Shown here: positions 33,724-42,086 of the stretch, piece by piece
Layout: each line of letters starts with the position of its first letter
Position numbering within the stretch: position 1 is the first letter of the stretch
Source: Roseburia hominis
Lineage (GTDB): Bacteria > Bacillota > Clostridia > Lachnospirales > Lachnospiraceae
Assembly (NCBI GenBank): GCA_021771815.1
Contig: JAETOE010000005.1
Coordinates: 124,001 to 188,000, forward strand
Length of the DNA stretch: 64,000 nt
Direction of reading: 5' to 3'
Position numbers and translations under genes: made by a program
The notes under the pieces: model-generated
What the model was told of the DNA's origin: nothing
What the model saw: the letters and a program-made list of their open reading frames with translations, nothing else
The model's database searches: none

Positions 33724-35567
33724 GATGTTGGGGTCAAAAGGATTAGTAAAAGCTTTGACTTTCCTGACAATAGTACCTTGAAAATTTCACACAATCATAT
33801 TTTAAGAAGTATGGATATCCGGGACTCATTCCGGAAAGTAGTTATTCACTTTACCCCACTAATACTGGATTCCGGGCATAGTGCCCCAGACCCTTCCGAT
33901 AAGTGAAGAGTTTTCTGAAATTTAGTGCCCCTATTTTACAGCCAAAGAAAAACCGTCCCTGGATCAGCCCCCTGACAGACATCCGGTCAACGTGGTAAAT
34001 GTTCCTGAGTATCGAAGGAACGGTTTCCACCCCGTTCCGAATCCGGAACAGGTTCCGGTATTCTTCTGTTCCCATAAACCGTTTTTGCTTTGCGCTTTCA
34101 TGCGCTTTTACTGAGAGGGTGACGGAACTGACATGTTTATGGATTTTGGCTTTGCACCGCTCTTTATTCGGACAGCCCGCGCACTGCTCCCGCCGGAATG
34201 ATACATGGAACTGCTGTGACTTCCCACCGGTATACCCACAGGACTTTGGTTCATACCCCGCGGGACATCTCAATACCTTTGTCCCTTCTTCGTTGATCAC
34301 AAAGTCTGCAAGGATGTCATTCACCGGTTTGCCAGAAAGACCTGTGTTTACGAGACGGATGTTTTTCTCTCCGGAAAGGTCCCGGTTTTCTTTCCCTGAA
34401 TAAGCCCCGTCCGCTATCAGGATGCCCTCTTCCTCTTGCACCGGCGTTTTCTCCAGACTATCTTTTAGAAACTGGCTGTCACTGTAAGTGTTCTGCTCAT
34501 ACTGGTAATCCGTGACCACGGAGCCGTTTTTCCCGACAGTCTCCTCCAGATTGGCGGCATAGCCCTGATGTTCTTTCCCTGCTTTTTCACGGTAAGTGGC
34601 ATCCGGGTCCGAAGGGTTTTGGAGCATGCCGGAATGGAAACCGCCTTCTTCCTTTGTCCGCAGACGCCGCCCGTCTTCCTCCACTACGGTCTGTTCTGAA
34701 AGGCATCTGATAAGGAGCTGGTATTCTGTTACATCTTCAAGATCTGTACCACAGGCTTTCAGCAGACGGTCCGCATCCTCAAGTATCGACTTTAACCGTT
34801 CATCCGCTTCGGAACTGTCAGAATAATAAAATGTCCTGTTGAAATCATTGGGATCATGGTAATGTTCCATTCCCACGATCAGGGTATCCATCTGGTTCTT
34901 ATGGCAATAGGTGGTCAACTTTGCAACACAGGTATAAAGCAGCTCCACTCGGCTGAGTTTACGGATATTTGCCGCTATCATCATGGAATCCATCCGTCTG
35001 ACCCGTGGGCTGGTTTCCATGATCTTTGCAATCTCTCCGGCAAGGGCGGTGATGCAGTCATGCAGCAGGTCGATCCCATATGCGCTTTCATAATCATAGC
35101 AGCGTTTCCGAAAACGGGAAAGCGTTTTATCGCTGACCGGCTGTTCCTCAAAGCTGGTCGTATGGAGCGCATACTGATACCGCGGGTCAAGCATCAGGTT
35201 TTCAACCACTTCATCATCAGAGATACCGAAGATCTCCTTGATGATCAATGCCCCGATGCAGATGTTGACAGGTGTATTTGGGCGGGATGCTTCTGAAGAA
35301 TAAAGAACCCGGAACGGCTCCTCATTGATAGCCGGGAAAAGTTCATCCGCAAAAACTTTCGCCCATGACTTTTCCAGGGCTTTCTGTTCACGGGAAGTCA
35401 GCCCGCTGAAGCTGTCCTGAAAAGATAGCTGTTGATAAGAGTTTGCTTTAAATGCCATATCTGCCACCACCTTTATTTACTGTATATAGTATACCACGAT
35501 TAGATGATGGCAGAAATATTGTGTGAAGTTTTCAAGGTACTATTTGTGGGCTTTTGACCCCAACATC
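33724..35567. mobile_element. IS1182-type insertion sequence, complete
   Basis: 1,844 bp. Terminal inverted repeats begin GATGTTGGGGTCAAAAG at 33724 and read the same on the other strand from 35567. Subterminal stretches around ATAGTACCTTGAAAA are also shared. It is flanked by a perfect 7-bp direct repeat TTGGAAT (33717-33723 and 35568-35574). One transposase gene on the minus strand. Both ends, the target duplication and the open transposase frame suggest a recent and possibly active insertion. Confidence 0.92.
33851..35458 (-). CDS. IS1182-family transposase
   Basis: 535 residues from ATG 35458 (AGGTGG upstream on this strand). DDE-type transposase with an N-terminal InsH-like domain (SEASRPNTPVNICIGALIIKEIFG, DPRYQYALHT, SDKTLSRFRKRC), a catalytic core including MDSMMIAANIRK and IADGAYSG, a Cys cluster (CAGCPNKERCKAK) and the C-terminal ETVPSILRNIYHVDRMSVRG. 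The frame is intact, with no stop or shift. It lies against the sense of the disrupted gene. Confidence 0.92.
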   Translation of the reverse strand: MAFKANSYQQLSFQDSFSGLTSREQKALEKSWAKVFADELFPAINEEPFRVLYSSEASRPNTPVNICIGALIIKEIFGISDDEVVENLMLDPRYQYALHTTSFEEQPVSDKTLSRFRKRCYDYESAYGIDLLHDCITALAGEIAKIMETSPRVRRMDSMMIAANIRKLSRVELLYTCVAKLTTYCHKNQMDTLIVGMEHYHDPNDFNRTFYYSDSSEADERLKSILEDADRLLKACGTDLEDVTEYQLLIRCLSEQTVVEEDGRRLRTKEEGGFHSGMLQNPSDPDATYREKAGKEHQGYAANLEETVGKNGSVVTDYQYEQNTYSDSQFLKDSLEKTPVQEEEGILIADGAYSGKENRDLSGEKNIRLVNTGLSGKPVNDILADFVINEEGTKVLRCPAGYEPKSCGYTGGKSQQFHVSFRREQCAGCPNKERCKAKIHKHVSSVTLSVKAHESAKQKRFMGTEEYRNLFRIRNGVETVPSILRNIYHVDRMSVRGLIQGRFFFGCKIGALNFRKLFTYRKGLGHYARNPVLVG

Positions 35568-35574
35568 TTGGAAT

Positions 35575-35891
35575 GGATTTATCATAATCTAAGCGATTCA
35601 CTTTATGATGAAGAAAAATATGAATTGTCTCTTCAAAATGCATTATACTCATTGTATTTCTCGACGAATTTGGCTTCAAAGTCTTATTTGTTTAGCTTGG
35701 AAAATGTGAAGTTTGACGGAATAGAAGTTGCAAAAAACAGAATAGATTCCGAATCCACATTTAATCCGCACATAATAGCCAGAATATTTGAACTTCAACC
35801 CTATTTCAAAGAACAGATGTTAGATGTGGTGTACACCCCGGAAATACTTTCGTATTGCCTATTTGGAAAATATGTAAAACGTTTTATATAA
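35575..35891 (+). pseudogene. 3' part of the gene split by the IS element
   Basis: Continues the frame of 33429-33723 after the target duplication: WIYHNLSDSLYDEEKYELSLQNALYSLY through to GKYVKRFI and TAA at 35889-35891. An open frame reaching in from 35523 is only IS-end sequence. No function is assigned. The stretch 35892-36099 holds no gene that I can support. Confidence 0.7.
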
Positions 35892-36099
35892 TCAATCCGC
35901 CATTTTATGTTGCAAGCAATAGAAGAAACGATGGCTTTAGGCGTGAAGCTATGGGACAGAGGTGGTTGAGATAAGATATAATTAAAATCACGAACATTGA
36001 TAAGCTGCTGGTTCATTTTGTGATACAATGTTTCCTGTGATTAGGTTTCCCTAAAAAAAACATCGAATTACAATCACAATCTTTGGAGGTCTTGGTTCT

Positions 36100-36564
36100 A
36101 TGGATAGAATTAAAATGGTTCAAGAGTATGTGGATGGAATACTACAGAGTTCTGGCAATGAAATTGAAACAAAATACGGATATAAACATTTATACGGCGT
36201 TTCACAGGCATGCGCTATCCTTGCGATGAAACGAAATGAAAATGTGGAATTGGCTGTGATTGCAGGACTTTTGCATGATATATACACATATGAAATGCAT
36301 GATAGTACGGACCATGCTCATAAAGGCTCATTGCTTGCAAAGGACATATTATGTTCTTTTGGTTCCTTTTCAAGTGAGGAAATAGATAAGATATCTCAGG
36401 CAATTTATAACCATAGTGATAAGACTAATATTGACACCTCATTTGATGAAATTTTAAAGGATGCAGATGTGTTACAGCATTGTTTATATAATCCACTTGC
36501 AGATGTGGCGGAACATGAAAAAGATAGATTCAGGAGGCTTAAAGAAGAGCTGGGATTGATTTGA
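36100..36564 (+). CDS. HD-domain phosphohydrolase
   Basis: 154 residues. The metal-binding HD signature is visible: His in YKHLYGVSQACAILA (about residue 29), HD in GLLHDIYTYEM (about 58), HAHKG (about 71), and Asp in LKDADVLQHCLY (about 126). It is like small YedJ/RelA-SpoT-type HD hydrolases acting on phosphate esters or nucleotides; the substrate cannot be told. The ATG follows TTTGGAGG. Base composition is AT-rich like the rest of the island. Confidence 0.85.
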   Translation: MDRIKMVQEYVDGILQSSGNEIETKYGYKHLYGVSQACAILAMKRNENVELAVIAGLLHDIYTYEMHDSTDHAHKGSLLAKDILCSFGSFSSEEIDKISQAIYNHSDKTNIDTSFDEILKDADVLQHCLYNPLADVAEHEKDRFRRLKEELGLI

Positions 36565-36842
36565 CAAACTTCCAGTTGATTTAGGAGGATATTCCCCCAA
36601 AAAAAATTTTGCCATCATCGGTCAGAAGACAAGAGAGTCTATTTTGTGTACAAAACTCCGGAAAGGTAAGCGGTGTTTTATTGTTTTCAATTGTAAAATA
36701 TGATATTTTATTAAAAATTATAAAAATAGTACATAACATAAAAAACGAGAATATCGAGAGTCGGCAAAGAGAATAAATTAGAGAACGCGTTCTTGGCGGA
36801 CATAGAGGAAAAATTTAAGAATGAAAAGAGATTTAAAGATCA

Positions 36843-36882
36843 ATATGGCGCGTGGCAGCGGGGAGATGGAACGGAAGATAGT
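36843..36882. repeat. Right 40-bp direct repeat bounding the accessory segment
   Basis: Second copy of 32577-32616. Just upstream, the frame from about 36733 (ISRVGKENKLENAFLADIEE) runs through the repeat to TGA without a start codon and may be a gene fragment. The remaining bases of the gap 36565-37035 are AT-rich, with no supported gene. Confidence 0.75.
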
Positions 36883-37035
36883 TGGTGAAATAGCAGTCTG
36901 CCTTGCTATAGCAATATAAATTGACTCTGTTATTATGCACAGAACATGCTTATGAGAGAAAATTTTATATATAAATTTAACATAATGTGTATATCAAAAA
37001 GGTTGATAAATTGAAATTTACGGAGGAAATAAAGC

Positions 37036-37524
37036 ATGCACTTTACATATTGTCCATATTGTGGCACGAAGCTTATTGATAAAGAAATCGGCGATGAAGG
37101 TATGATTCCATTTTGTACAAACTGTAGCATTCCGCTTTGGGATATGTTTACGACCTCCATTATTGCGGCTGTAGTTAATGAATGTGGAGAAATTGCCCTG
37201 TTGCGGCAAAATTATGTTTCGACAACAAATTATGTTTGTGTGGCAGGAATCATGAAAATTGGTGAAGCTGCAGAGGAAACTGTGATTCGAGAAGTAAAAG
37301 AAGAAATTGGTCAGGATGTTGAAAAATTAGAATTTATTAAAAGCTATTCTTATGAAAAAAAAGAAATGCTTATGTTGGGGTACAAAGCGTCCGTGAAAAA
37401 ACAAGATTTTGAATTCTCTGCTGAAGTGGATTCGGTGGAATGGATAAAACTCGAAAAGGCATTATCATTATTGCGGGAGGGAAGTATAGGCTGGCAGCTT
37501 GTCAAAACAATAATCGAGCAATAA
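37036..37524 (+). CDS. NUDIX hydrolase with N-terminal zinc ribbon
   Basis: 162 residues. The zinc ribbon YCPYCGTKL...FCTNCS is at about 5-31. The NUDIX box is GEAAEETVIREVKEEIG (about 77-93), with the essential REVxEE. The order ribbon then NUDIX resembles NudC-like NADH pyrophosphatases but is shorter and lacks the SQPWPFPxS motif, so the substrate is open. The ATG follows ACGGAGG. It stands alone in the AT-rich island, just upstream of the type III toxin-antitoxin locus. Confidence 0.9.
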   Translation: MHFTYCPYCGTKLIDKEIGDEGMIPFCTNCSIPLWDMFTTSIIAAVVNECGEIALLRQNYVSTTNYVCVAGIMKIGEAAEETVIREVKEEIGQDVEKLEFIKSYSYEKKEMLMLGYKASVKKQDFEFSAEVDSVEWIKLEKALSLLREGSIGWQLVKTIIEQ

Positions 37525-37636
37525 ATTCCTGTTTGCCTGCCAATCAACGCAGGGTTTTCTCTTCACCCTCCGGGTTATGAAATAATACTGAAATAATAAA
37601 GGCAACTCAATTTTAAATTAGATTCTCATAAAAAAA

Positions 37637-37667
37637 TTGACTATTCGTGCAAATATGATATTATACT
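37637..37667 (+). promoter_or_regulatory. Promoter of the type III antitoxin RNA
   Basis: TTGACT (37637-37642) followed by TATTAT (37659-37664, spacing 16) or TATACT (37662-37667, spacing 19). It predicts a start near 37671-37675, directly at the structured RNA. Confidence 0.65.
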
Positions 37668-37670
37668 ATT

Positions 37671-37768
37671 AGTGGTGAGTCCTACCGCAAAGTGGACTGC
37701 TAAAAGCGTTAGCAACTCTAATGGAGTTACTACACAAATGGCTATGCGGAAACGCATAGCCATTTTTT
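37671..37768 (+). ncRNA. Candidate ToxI-like antitoxin RNA with terminator
   Basis: Between the promoter and the toxin gene lies about 65 nt of structured sequence, then a terminator. Stems seen: GTCC/GGAC (37679-37697), GCTAA/TTAGC, AACTC/GAGTT (37715-37729), then AATGGCTATGCG-GAAA-CGCATAGCCATT with TTTTTT (37737-37768). The first unit (GGTGAGTCCTACC...AAGTGG...GCTAAAA) resembles, from memory, the 36-nt ToxI repeat (GGTGA..CTACC..AAGTG..GCTA.AAA). The second unit is diverged. Type III antitoxins are repeat RNAs cut by their toxin into pseudoknot inhibitors. Leaky termination allows toxin expression. Confidence 0.65.
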
Positions 37769-37780
37769 ACGGGGAGATAT

Positions 37781-38317
37781 ATGCAGACGGATTTTAAATT
37801 ATACAAGGTGGATATGAAATATATTCGAAATCTACATAATGCAGATGATAAAGTGCTTTCTGTTTCGCCACAGATGCGAAAGGATAATAGGGTTTTCATA
37901 GGAATTGTTATTGTTTGTGGGAGTCACAAATACTGCATACCGCTTTCATCGCCGAAAGAAAAGCATAAGAATATGAAAAACTCTATGGATTTTTCAAAGA
38001 TTGAAGTAAATGGAAAATTATTAGATGTTTTAAATTTCAATCTGATGATACCCATTGAAGAAGAACAATTACAGTATGTTGATACAACTATATTCAGGAG
38101 AGATAGGGAAAACATCAGGTATTACAAGAAACTATGCGCTCAAGAGTTAGAATGGTGCCAGACAAATAGTGAAGTGATTTGCAATAAAGCCAATGTATTG
38201 TATAAAAATTACATATCTAACAAACCATTTGCAGGGAGAAATCGTTGTCTGGATTTCCCTAAACTAGAATCGGAATGTGAAAAATATAATTCAAAAATAA
38301 AGAAAGGCAAAGATTGA
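37781..38317 (+). CDS. Type III toxin, ToxN/AbiQ family endoribonuclease
   Basis: 178 residues, family length about 165-180. ToxN/AbiQ features: an early YKVDMKYIRNLHNADDKV, then NRVFIGIVIVCGSHKYCIPLSSPKEKHKNM (the S/T-S-P-K catalytic segment), IEVNGKLLDVLNFNLMIPIEEEQLQYVD, and a helical C-terminus. Such toxins cut mRNA and their own antitoxin RNA, and several give abortive phage defence. The ATG follows GGGGAG and sits 12 bases after a terminator, the standard type III layout. An IS3 fragment abuts its 3' end. Confidence 0.85.
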   Translation: MQTDFKLYKVDMKYIRNLHNADDKVLSVSPQMRKDNRVFIGIVIVCGSHKYCIPLSSPKEKHKNMKNSMDFSKIEVNGKLLDVLNFNLMIPIEEEQLQYVDTTIFRRDRENIRYYKKLCAQELEWCQTNSEVICNKANVLYKNYISNKPFAGRNRCLDFPKLESECEKYNSKIKKGKD

Positions 38318-38365
38318 ACATCTCTTTACAGGTATTAATATAATTCTATAGAATCTACGGTTACT

Positions 38366-38590
38366 CAGAGCACCATAATTCTGCTTGGAATCATCATAAA
38401 TATCCTGTATCTTAGCTTTTACAGTTTTACGACGTTTTTCTGTATCAGAAGGCACGTGGTGGAGCCATGCTTGATATCCTGACCGGGAGACACCCGAAAA
38501 TTTTAACATTCCGGGGACGGAAACCCGGCGTCCAGTCTTCTTGGCAGCTTCCGTTTTCTCAGACACTTCGGGATAAATGGCTTCTGTCAT
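38366..38590 (-). pseudogene. IS3-family OrfB remnant, 5' part only
   Basis: Reads MTEAIYPEVSEKTEAAKKTGRRVSVPGMLKFSGVSRSGYQAW and KAKIQDIYDDSKQNYGA, the N-terminal HTH region of IS3-group transposase OrfB. Homology ends near 38366, before the DDE integrase domain. The remaining bases up to the toxN stop are unrelated. Confidence 0.8.
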
Positions 38591-38775
38591 CTTCCCAGAA
38601 TGTTGATGGCTTTTTTTAATACATCAAGTGCGTCTTGGGCGTCACGCAACTCACGCTTGAGACGGGCGATTTCTTTCTGCTCATCAGAGGCATAATTACC
38701 AGAACCTCGAACAGGAATATCGCCAGATTCCCGGAAATCTTTCGGCCACTTTGTAAATCGTTTTTCACTGTTTCT
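38587..38775 (-). pseudogene. IS3-family OrfA remnant, 3' part only
   Basis: Frame ending FRESGDIPVRGSGNYASDEQ, EIARLKRELRDAQDALDVLKKAI, the leucine-zipper end of IS3-group OrfA. Its TGA overlaps the OrfB ATG (ATGA), as in intact elements that use frameshifting. The N-terminal HTH is missing, with an in-frame TAG at 38776-38778. Confidence 0.8.
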
Positions 38776-38833
38776 CTAATCATATATGGCATCCTTTTTT
38801 AGTACTCATTTCTTTTAATATCTTTGAATAAAA

Positions 38834-39510
38834 TCAATTTTTCACAGCAGAGAAAAAAGGTGTATTTAGAATGTCAGTGAAACTTACAACAGCTACTACT
38901 CCATCGGGAATTTCTTTATTATTCCGATTCATCCAGATAGTATTGATTCCCAAATTGGCCGCTCCTTTAATATCACTATTTAAGGAATCGCCAATATGCA
39001 CTATCTCTTGTGGATTCAAATTGGTTTCTTTCAAAGCCATTTCAAATAATTCTGCCCGAGGTTTATACGACTTCGCATCTTCGCTCGTGAATACCTTAAT
39101 AGGAGTTAAACCGTGATAATGGATTGCAGCTATAACATCATCGGTATCTATGTTGGACCTATATAATACGGAATATCACATGATTCCAAAAAACTTGCAG
39201 CATCTTCAAATATGGGAGGCTTTCTCCAATGCTCAAACATTTTTTTGCTCAATTCATTAGCACTGGCATTAGATTCAAATTTCTTTAATGTCATTTCAAG
39301 CGATTCTAGTTCTAATTCTTTTTGGAGTTTAAAATTATTACCAAAAGAGTTCATATACAATTCCTGAAATATCTTCCACCAATAGCTGTCAATGGCCGAT
39401 TTATTTGCACCATTTCCGGTATTGCTGATAATAGTAGTAATTTCATCAATTACTACACCGTCTTCATGCACAATTGTACCATAAAAATCAAAAAATAAAG
39501 CTTTTATCAT
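38834..39510 (-). pseudogene. HAD-superfamily hydrolase with a single frameshift
   Basis: From ATG 39510 (GGAGGAAT upstream): KALFFDFYGTIVHEDG (motif I with DxxGT variant), a helical cap, then LESCDIPYYIG (motif II region) where the frame ends near 39150. Another frame resumes NIDTDDVIAAIHYHGLTPIKVF (38996-39148) and continues KSYKPRAELFEMAL, VHIGDSLNSDIKGAANLGINTIWMNR (motifs III and IV) to TGA at 38834. One base lost or gained near 39150 explains both. All other motifs are intact, so the mutation is recent or an assembly error. Confidence 0.85.
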
Positions 39511-39603
39511 ATATTCCTCCAAATAAAACTTTCTAAAATAATATGTTCTCGTCTATATTATCACATTCTTTGGTATTTATCATTAAGAGGTTGTTATGTA
39601 TGG

Positions 39604-39644
39604 TAAAGACCGAAAACCTATCTTGCCCCTCGGTCTTTATTTTT
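39604..39644 (+). terminator. Intrinsic terminator at the island's right edge
   Basis: TAAAGACCGA / TCGGTCTTTA with a 16-base loop and T5. No + strand gene is directly upstream. Confidence 0.7.
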
Positions 39645-39680
39645 AATGGTCCGTTCTTGGTCAAAAGAAACAAATTCCTA

Positions 39681-39787
39681 TTGACATCCGCACAGAATCA
39701 TGGTACATTTATTATAGATTAAACGGTTAAGCATACCGCAACCTACAGCGGTATGCCAAAAATTTACCCGTTTGCTTAACCGATTAA
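39681..39787 (+). promoter_or_regulatory. Promoter with paired LacI-type operators and nested hairpin
   Basis: TTGACA (39681-39686), 17 bases, TACATT (39704-39709). Two related operator-like sites, TTAAACGGTTAA (39719-39730) and TTAACCGATTAA (39776-39787), lie in opposite sense with a central CG, as in LacI-family operators. Between them is a perfect hairpin GCATACCGC / GCGGTATGC (39731-39739, 39748-39756). The regulator is probably the LacI protein at 41119-41916. The lipoprotein ATG is at 39827. Confidence 0.6.
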
Positions 39788-39826
39788 CCATCAATTAATA
39801 CAAAGCAAAGAAAGGTTGGAGGGAAA

Positions 39827-41008
39827 ATGAGGAGAAGAGGTTTTACAACAGCGACGGCAACGGCGGCAGTACTGATGTGCGCTGCGATGGCGCTTAGCGC
39901 ATGTGGGGAAAAAGAGACGGCAGAGAGCGCTCCGGCAGTAGAGAATGCAGCGGCAGCCGATACGGAGAGTGCAGCGCCGGAAGCGGCGGGTCACACGGTA
40001 ACATTTTACGATTCCGACGGCACGACGGTTCTGGACACGACGGAGGTCGCAGACCAGGAATGCGTCGCAGAGTATACCCCAAAGAAGGAGGGCAGCATCT
40101 TTGTGGGATGGTTTGCGACGCCGCAGATGAGCCATAGATACGACTTTACACAGCCAGTGACAGAAGACACCTCGATATTTGCCGGATTTGTCACCTATGC
40201 CTGTGACACCAGGGAATACGCGATCGTGGGAAGCGGAACAAGCCCTGTGCTGTTAGAGTCGAATTGGGGCGCTGTAATCGGTGCTGCGCAGAAGATGCAA
40301 AAGGAAGAGAGCGACACAGAGAATTGTTATACGATTACACTGGATTTAAATGCGGGTGACGAGTTCCAGTTCGCGATTGATTCCTCATGGAATAATCAGC
40401 GCGGTTATGGTTATCTGGATACGATTGAACTCGATGGAATGGACTATTTTGAAAATTCGGGAAGCCTTGGGGATGCGGGCGTGAAACGCTCCAATATCAA
40501 ATGCGCGGTGGCTGGAAATTATACCTTTACCCTGACGACCTATCCGGGCGAGGACGTCTACGAGACAGACAATGCCAATTATACCGAGGAGAACAGGGAG
40601 GCGTTCAATATCAATCCGTACGATACGATCACATGGACCTATAACGGTGCGGCAAGTGCAGACGCTGCAGATACACAGACCGATTATTACATCAAGGGAG
40701 CGGTTGTGACAGGATGGGAGGATGTGTATTCCGATGAGACGAAGTTTACAGAAGAAAACGGCGTCTATACATTGCGTGTTGAACTGACAGAGGGAGATGA
40801 ATTTATGTTTACCTCTATGGTGACTGCGGGGGATACGAGCAGTGTCGGAACAGAGTATATCCGCTACACGAATATTGCGGGAGAGGACGCAGAGAGCTTT
40901 ACGCATGTCACGGAGGGCGGCAATGCGAATCTGATTGCGGCGGAAGCCGGAACTTATGTATTTACCTATGACCCGGCGGAGAAGGTGCTTACCGTGGATG
41001 TAGAGTGA
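39827..41008 (+). CDS. Surface lipoprotein, probable alpha-glucan binding
   Basis: 393 residues. Lipoprotein signal peptide with lipobox ALSAC (Cys26), then an Ala/Glu linker. Residues 53-120 form an InlB B-repeat/Listeria-Bacteroides type module (VTFYDSDGTTVLDTTEV, GWFATPQMSHRYDF). Two further modules (about 125-270 and 285-393) contain aromatic-rich beta segments, and the second (DYYIKGAVVTGWEDVY, FTEENGVYTLRVELTEGDEFMF) resembles SusE/F-type starch-binding modules. The neighbourhood (LacI, GH13, MalEFG) supports binding of starch or maltodextrin at the cell surface. The ATG follows GGAGGG. Confidence 0.7.
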   Translation: MRRRGFTTATATAAVLMCAAMALSACGEKETAESAPAVENAAAADTESAAPEAAGHTVTFYDSDGTTVLDTTEVADQECVAEYTPKKEGSIFVGWFATPQMSHRYDFTQPVTEDTSIFAGFVTYACDTREYAIVGSGTSPVLLESNWGAVIGAAQKMQKEESDTENCYTITLDLNAGDEFQFAIDSSWNNQRGYGYLDTIELDGMDYFENSGSLGDAGVKRSNIKCAVAGNYTFTLTTYPGEDVYETDNANYTEENREAFNINPYDTITWTYNGAASADAADTQTDYYIKGAVVTGWEDVYSDETKFTEENGVYTLRVELTEGDEFMFTSMVTAGDTSSVGTEYIRYTNIAGEDAESFTHVTEGGNANLIAAEAGTYVFTYDPAEKVLTVDVE

Positions 41009-41084
41009 GACTGCGGAATGTGATTCTGGAAAATGGCGCTGTCTGTCAGTGCGGCAGCATATGGGAAGCGCACGGCAGCAGCAT

Positions 41085-41126
41085 CATTATACACGGGTAC
41101 CATTATACACGGGTACCATTATATAC
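41085..41126. repeat. Short tandem repeat
   Basis: CATTATACACGGGTAC occurs twice in perfect tandem (41085-41100, 41101-41116), followed by a partial third copy (41117-41126) that runs into the end of the LacI gene. Confidence 0.85.
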
Positions 41127-41916
41127 GAATAGTGTGCTGCTCATACACTTCGCGGAGCAGAGCACGGTTTATGCAGGAAAAGAGCGCGTCAAGCTTCTCG
41201 CGTGAGATGGCAGGAAGATAGCAGACCTTCCCAGTGGGGGCAAGCAATTCGTAGAGGGTATGATCCACAAGGAGCACATTCCGGTCTAAAAGACCGGAAA
41301 GCTCCGAAAGGTTTTCTACATAGCGCACGTCGGTAAAGATCTCAGACGTGTAAGCCCGCTTCTCGGCATTCGGCGAACTGAGCGTGACAAAAGTGAACGG
41401 CTCTCCGTGGAAGAATTCATCCGCCGCTTTCGCCATTCGCGCATAGTCGGAGCAGACCTCAAAGAACAGCGGGTCATTGATAAGACAGTCGAGTGCCAGC
41501 AGGGGACTGAAATTGCAGTCCCCGATCTGGTGAAAATATTCCGAGGAAATATCATAGCCGACGATGGCATCGGCATTGTCATATTTTTCTGTGTAAGTGT
41601 TGCTTAAGTATATCAGATCATAGTCCTTTTCATGGAGAAAAGAAGACAGAAAATCGATTAGATACATCTGTTCTGCGCGCTTTAGGGCAGAGACGTGGGG
41701 AGTCAGATAGAGAGCCACCATGTGGTTGCGGTTTGTCGCAAGTGCCTTGGCGGATTGATTCGGCGTATAGCCCAGCATGTTGATAATCTGCAGCACCTTT
41801 TTGCGGGTCGCATCACTGATGCGCATATCTGTGCGGTTGTTGATGACATAAGAGACGGTCGCAACCGATACGCCGGCTTCTCTGGCAACATCTTTGATCG
41901 TGATTTTATGACTCAA
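41119..41916 (-). CDS. LacI-family transcriptional regulator, short
   Basis: 265 residues against about 330-340 for the family. N-terminal [27 protein letters not shown], then hinge [18 protein letters not shown]. The effector domain starts normally ([12 protein letters not shown]) but is shortened, and sugar-site motifs are hard to find after residue 150. It may be a ligand-insensitive or altered-ligand repressor. The stop lies in a tandem repeat that may have reshaped the 3' end. It sits between, and divergent from, the GH13-mal operon; predicted operators are at 39719 and 39776 and a CG-centred palindrome lies in its own promoter. Confidence 0.85.
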   Translation of the reverse strand: MSHKITIKDVAREAGVSVATVSYVINNRTDMRISDATRKKVLQIINMLGYTPNQSAKALATNRNHMVALYLTPHVSALKRAEQMYLIDFLSSFLHEKDYDLIYLSNTYTEKYDNADAIVGYDISSEYFHQIGDCNFSPLLALDCLINDPLFFEVCSDYARMAKAADEFFHGEPFTFVTLSSPNAEKRAYTSEIFTDVRYVENLSELSGLLDRNVLLVDHTLYELLAPTGKVCYLPAISREKLDALFSCINRALLREVYEQHTIRI

Positions 41917-41959
41917 GGTATATTCCTCCCCCTACTGCACGAGGCAGTTCTATGTTCCA

Positions 41960-41988
41960 TTTATATAGAATCCGCGCGAATTTGTCAA
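41960..41988 (-). promoter_or_regulatory. Promoter of the LacI gene
   Basis: On the minus strand: TTGACA (41988-41983), 17-base spacer, TATAAA (41965-41960). The spacer contains the near-palindrome AATTCGCGCGGATT, a possible autoregulatory operator. Confidence 0.8.
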
Positions 41989-42086
41989 TAAGGGAATTGG
42001 GAAAAGTACCCAGAAAGAAAATGCAAGGCAGAGAATGAAAAGAGCGGTACAGGAAAGAAAAGACGAAGAAATGAGGATCAAAAACA

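Noticed and set aside
36733..36895. Gene fragment ending in the right direct repeat
   Set aside because: No start codon and no family match; noted only as a possible remnant.
37671..37768. The toxN leader as a riboswitch
   Set aside because: Small hairpins, a terminator and a ToxN gene in this order match type III toxin-antitoxin loci better; no known aptamer core is visible.
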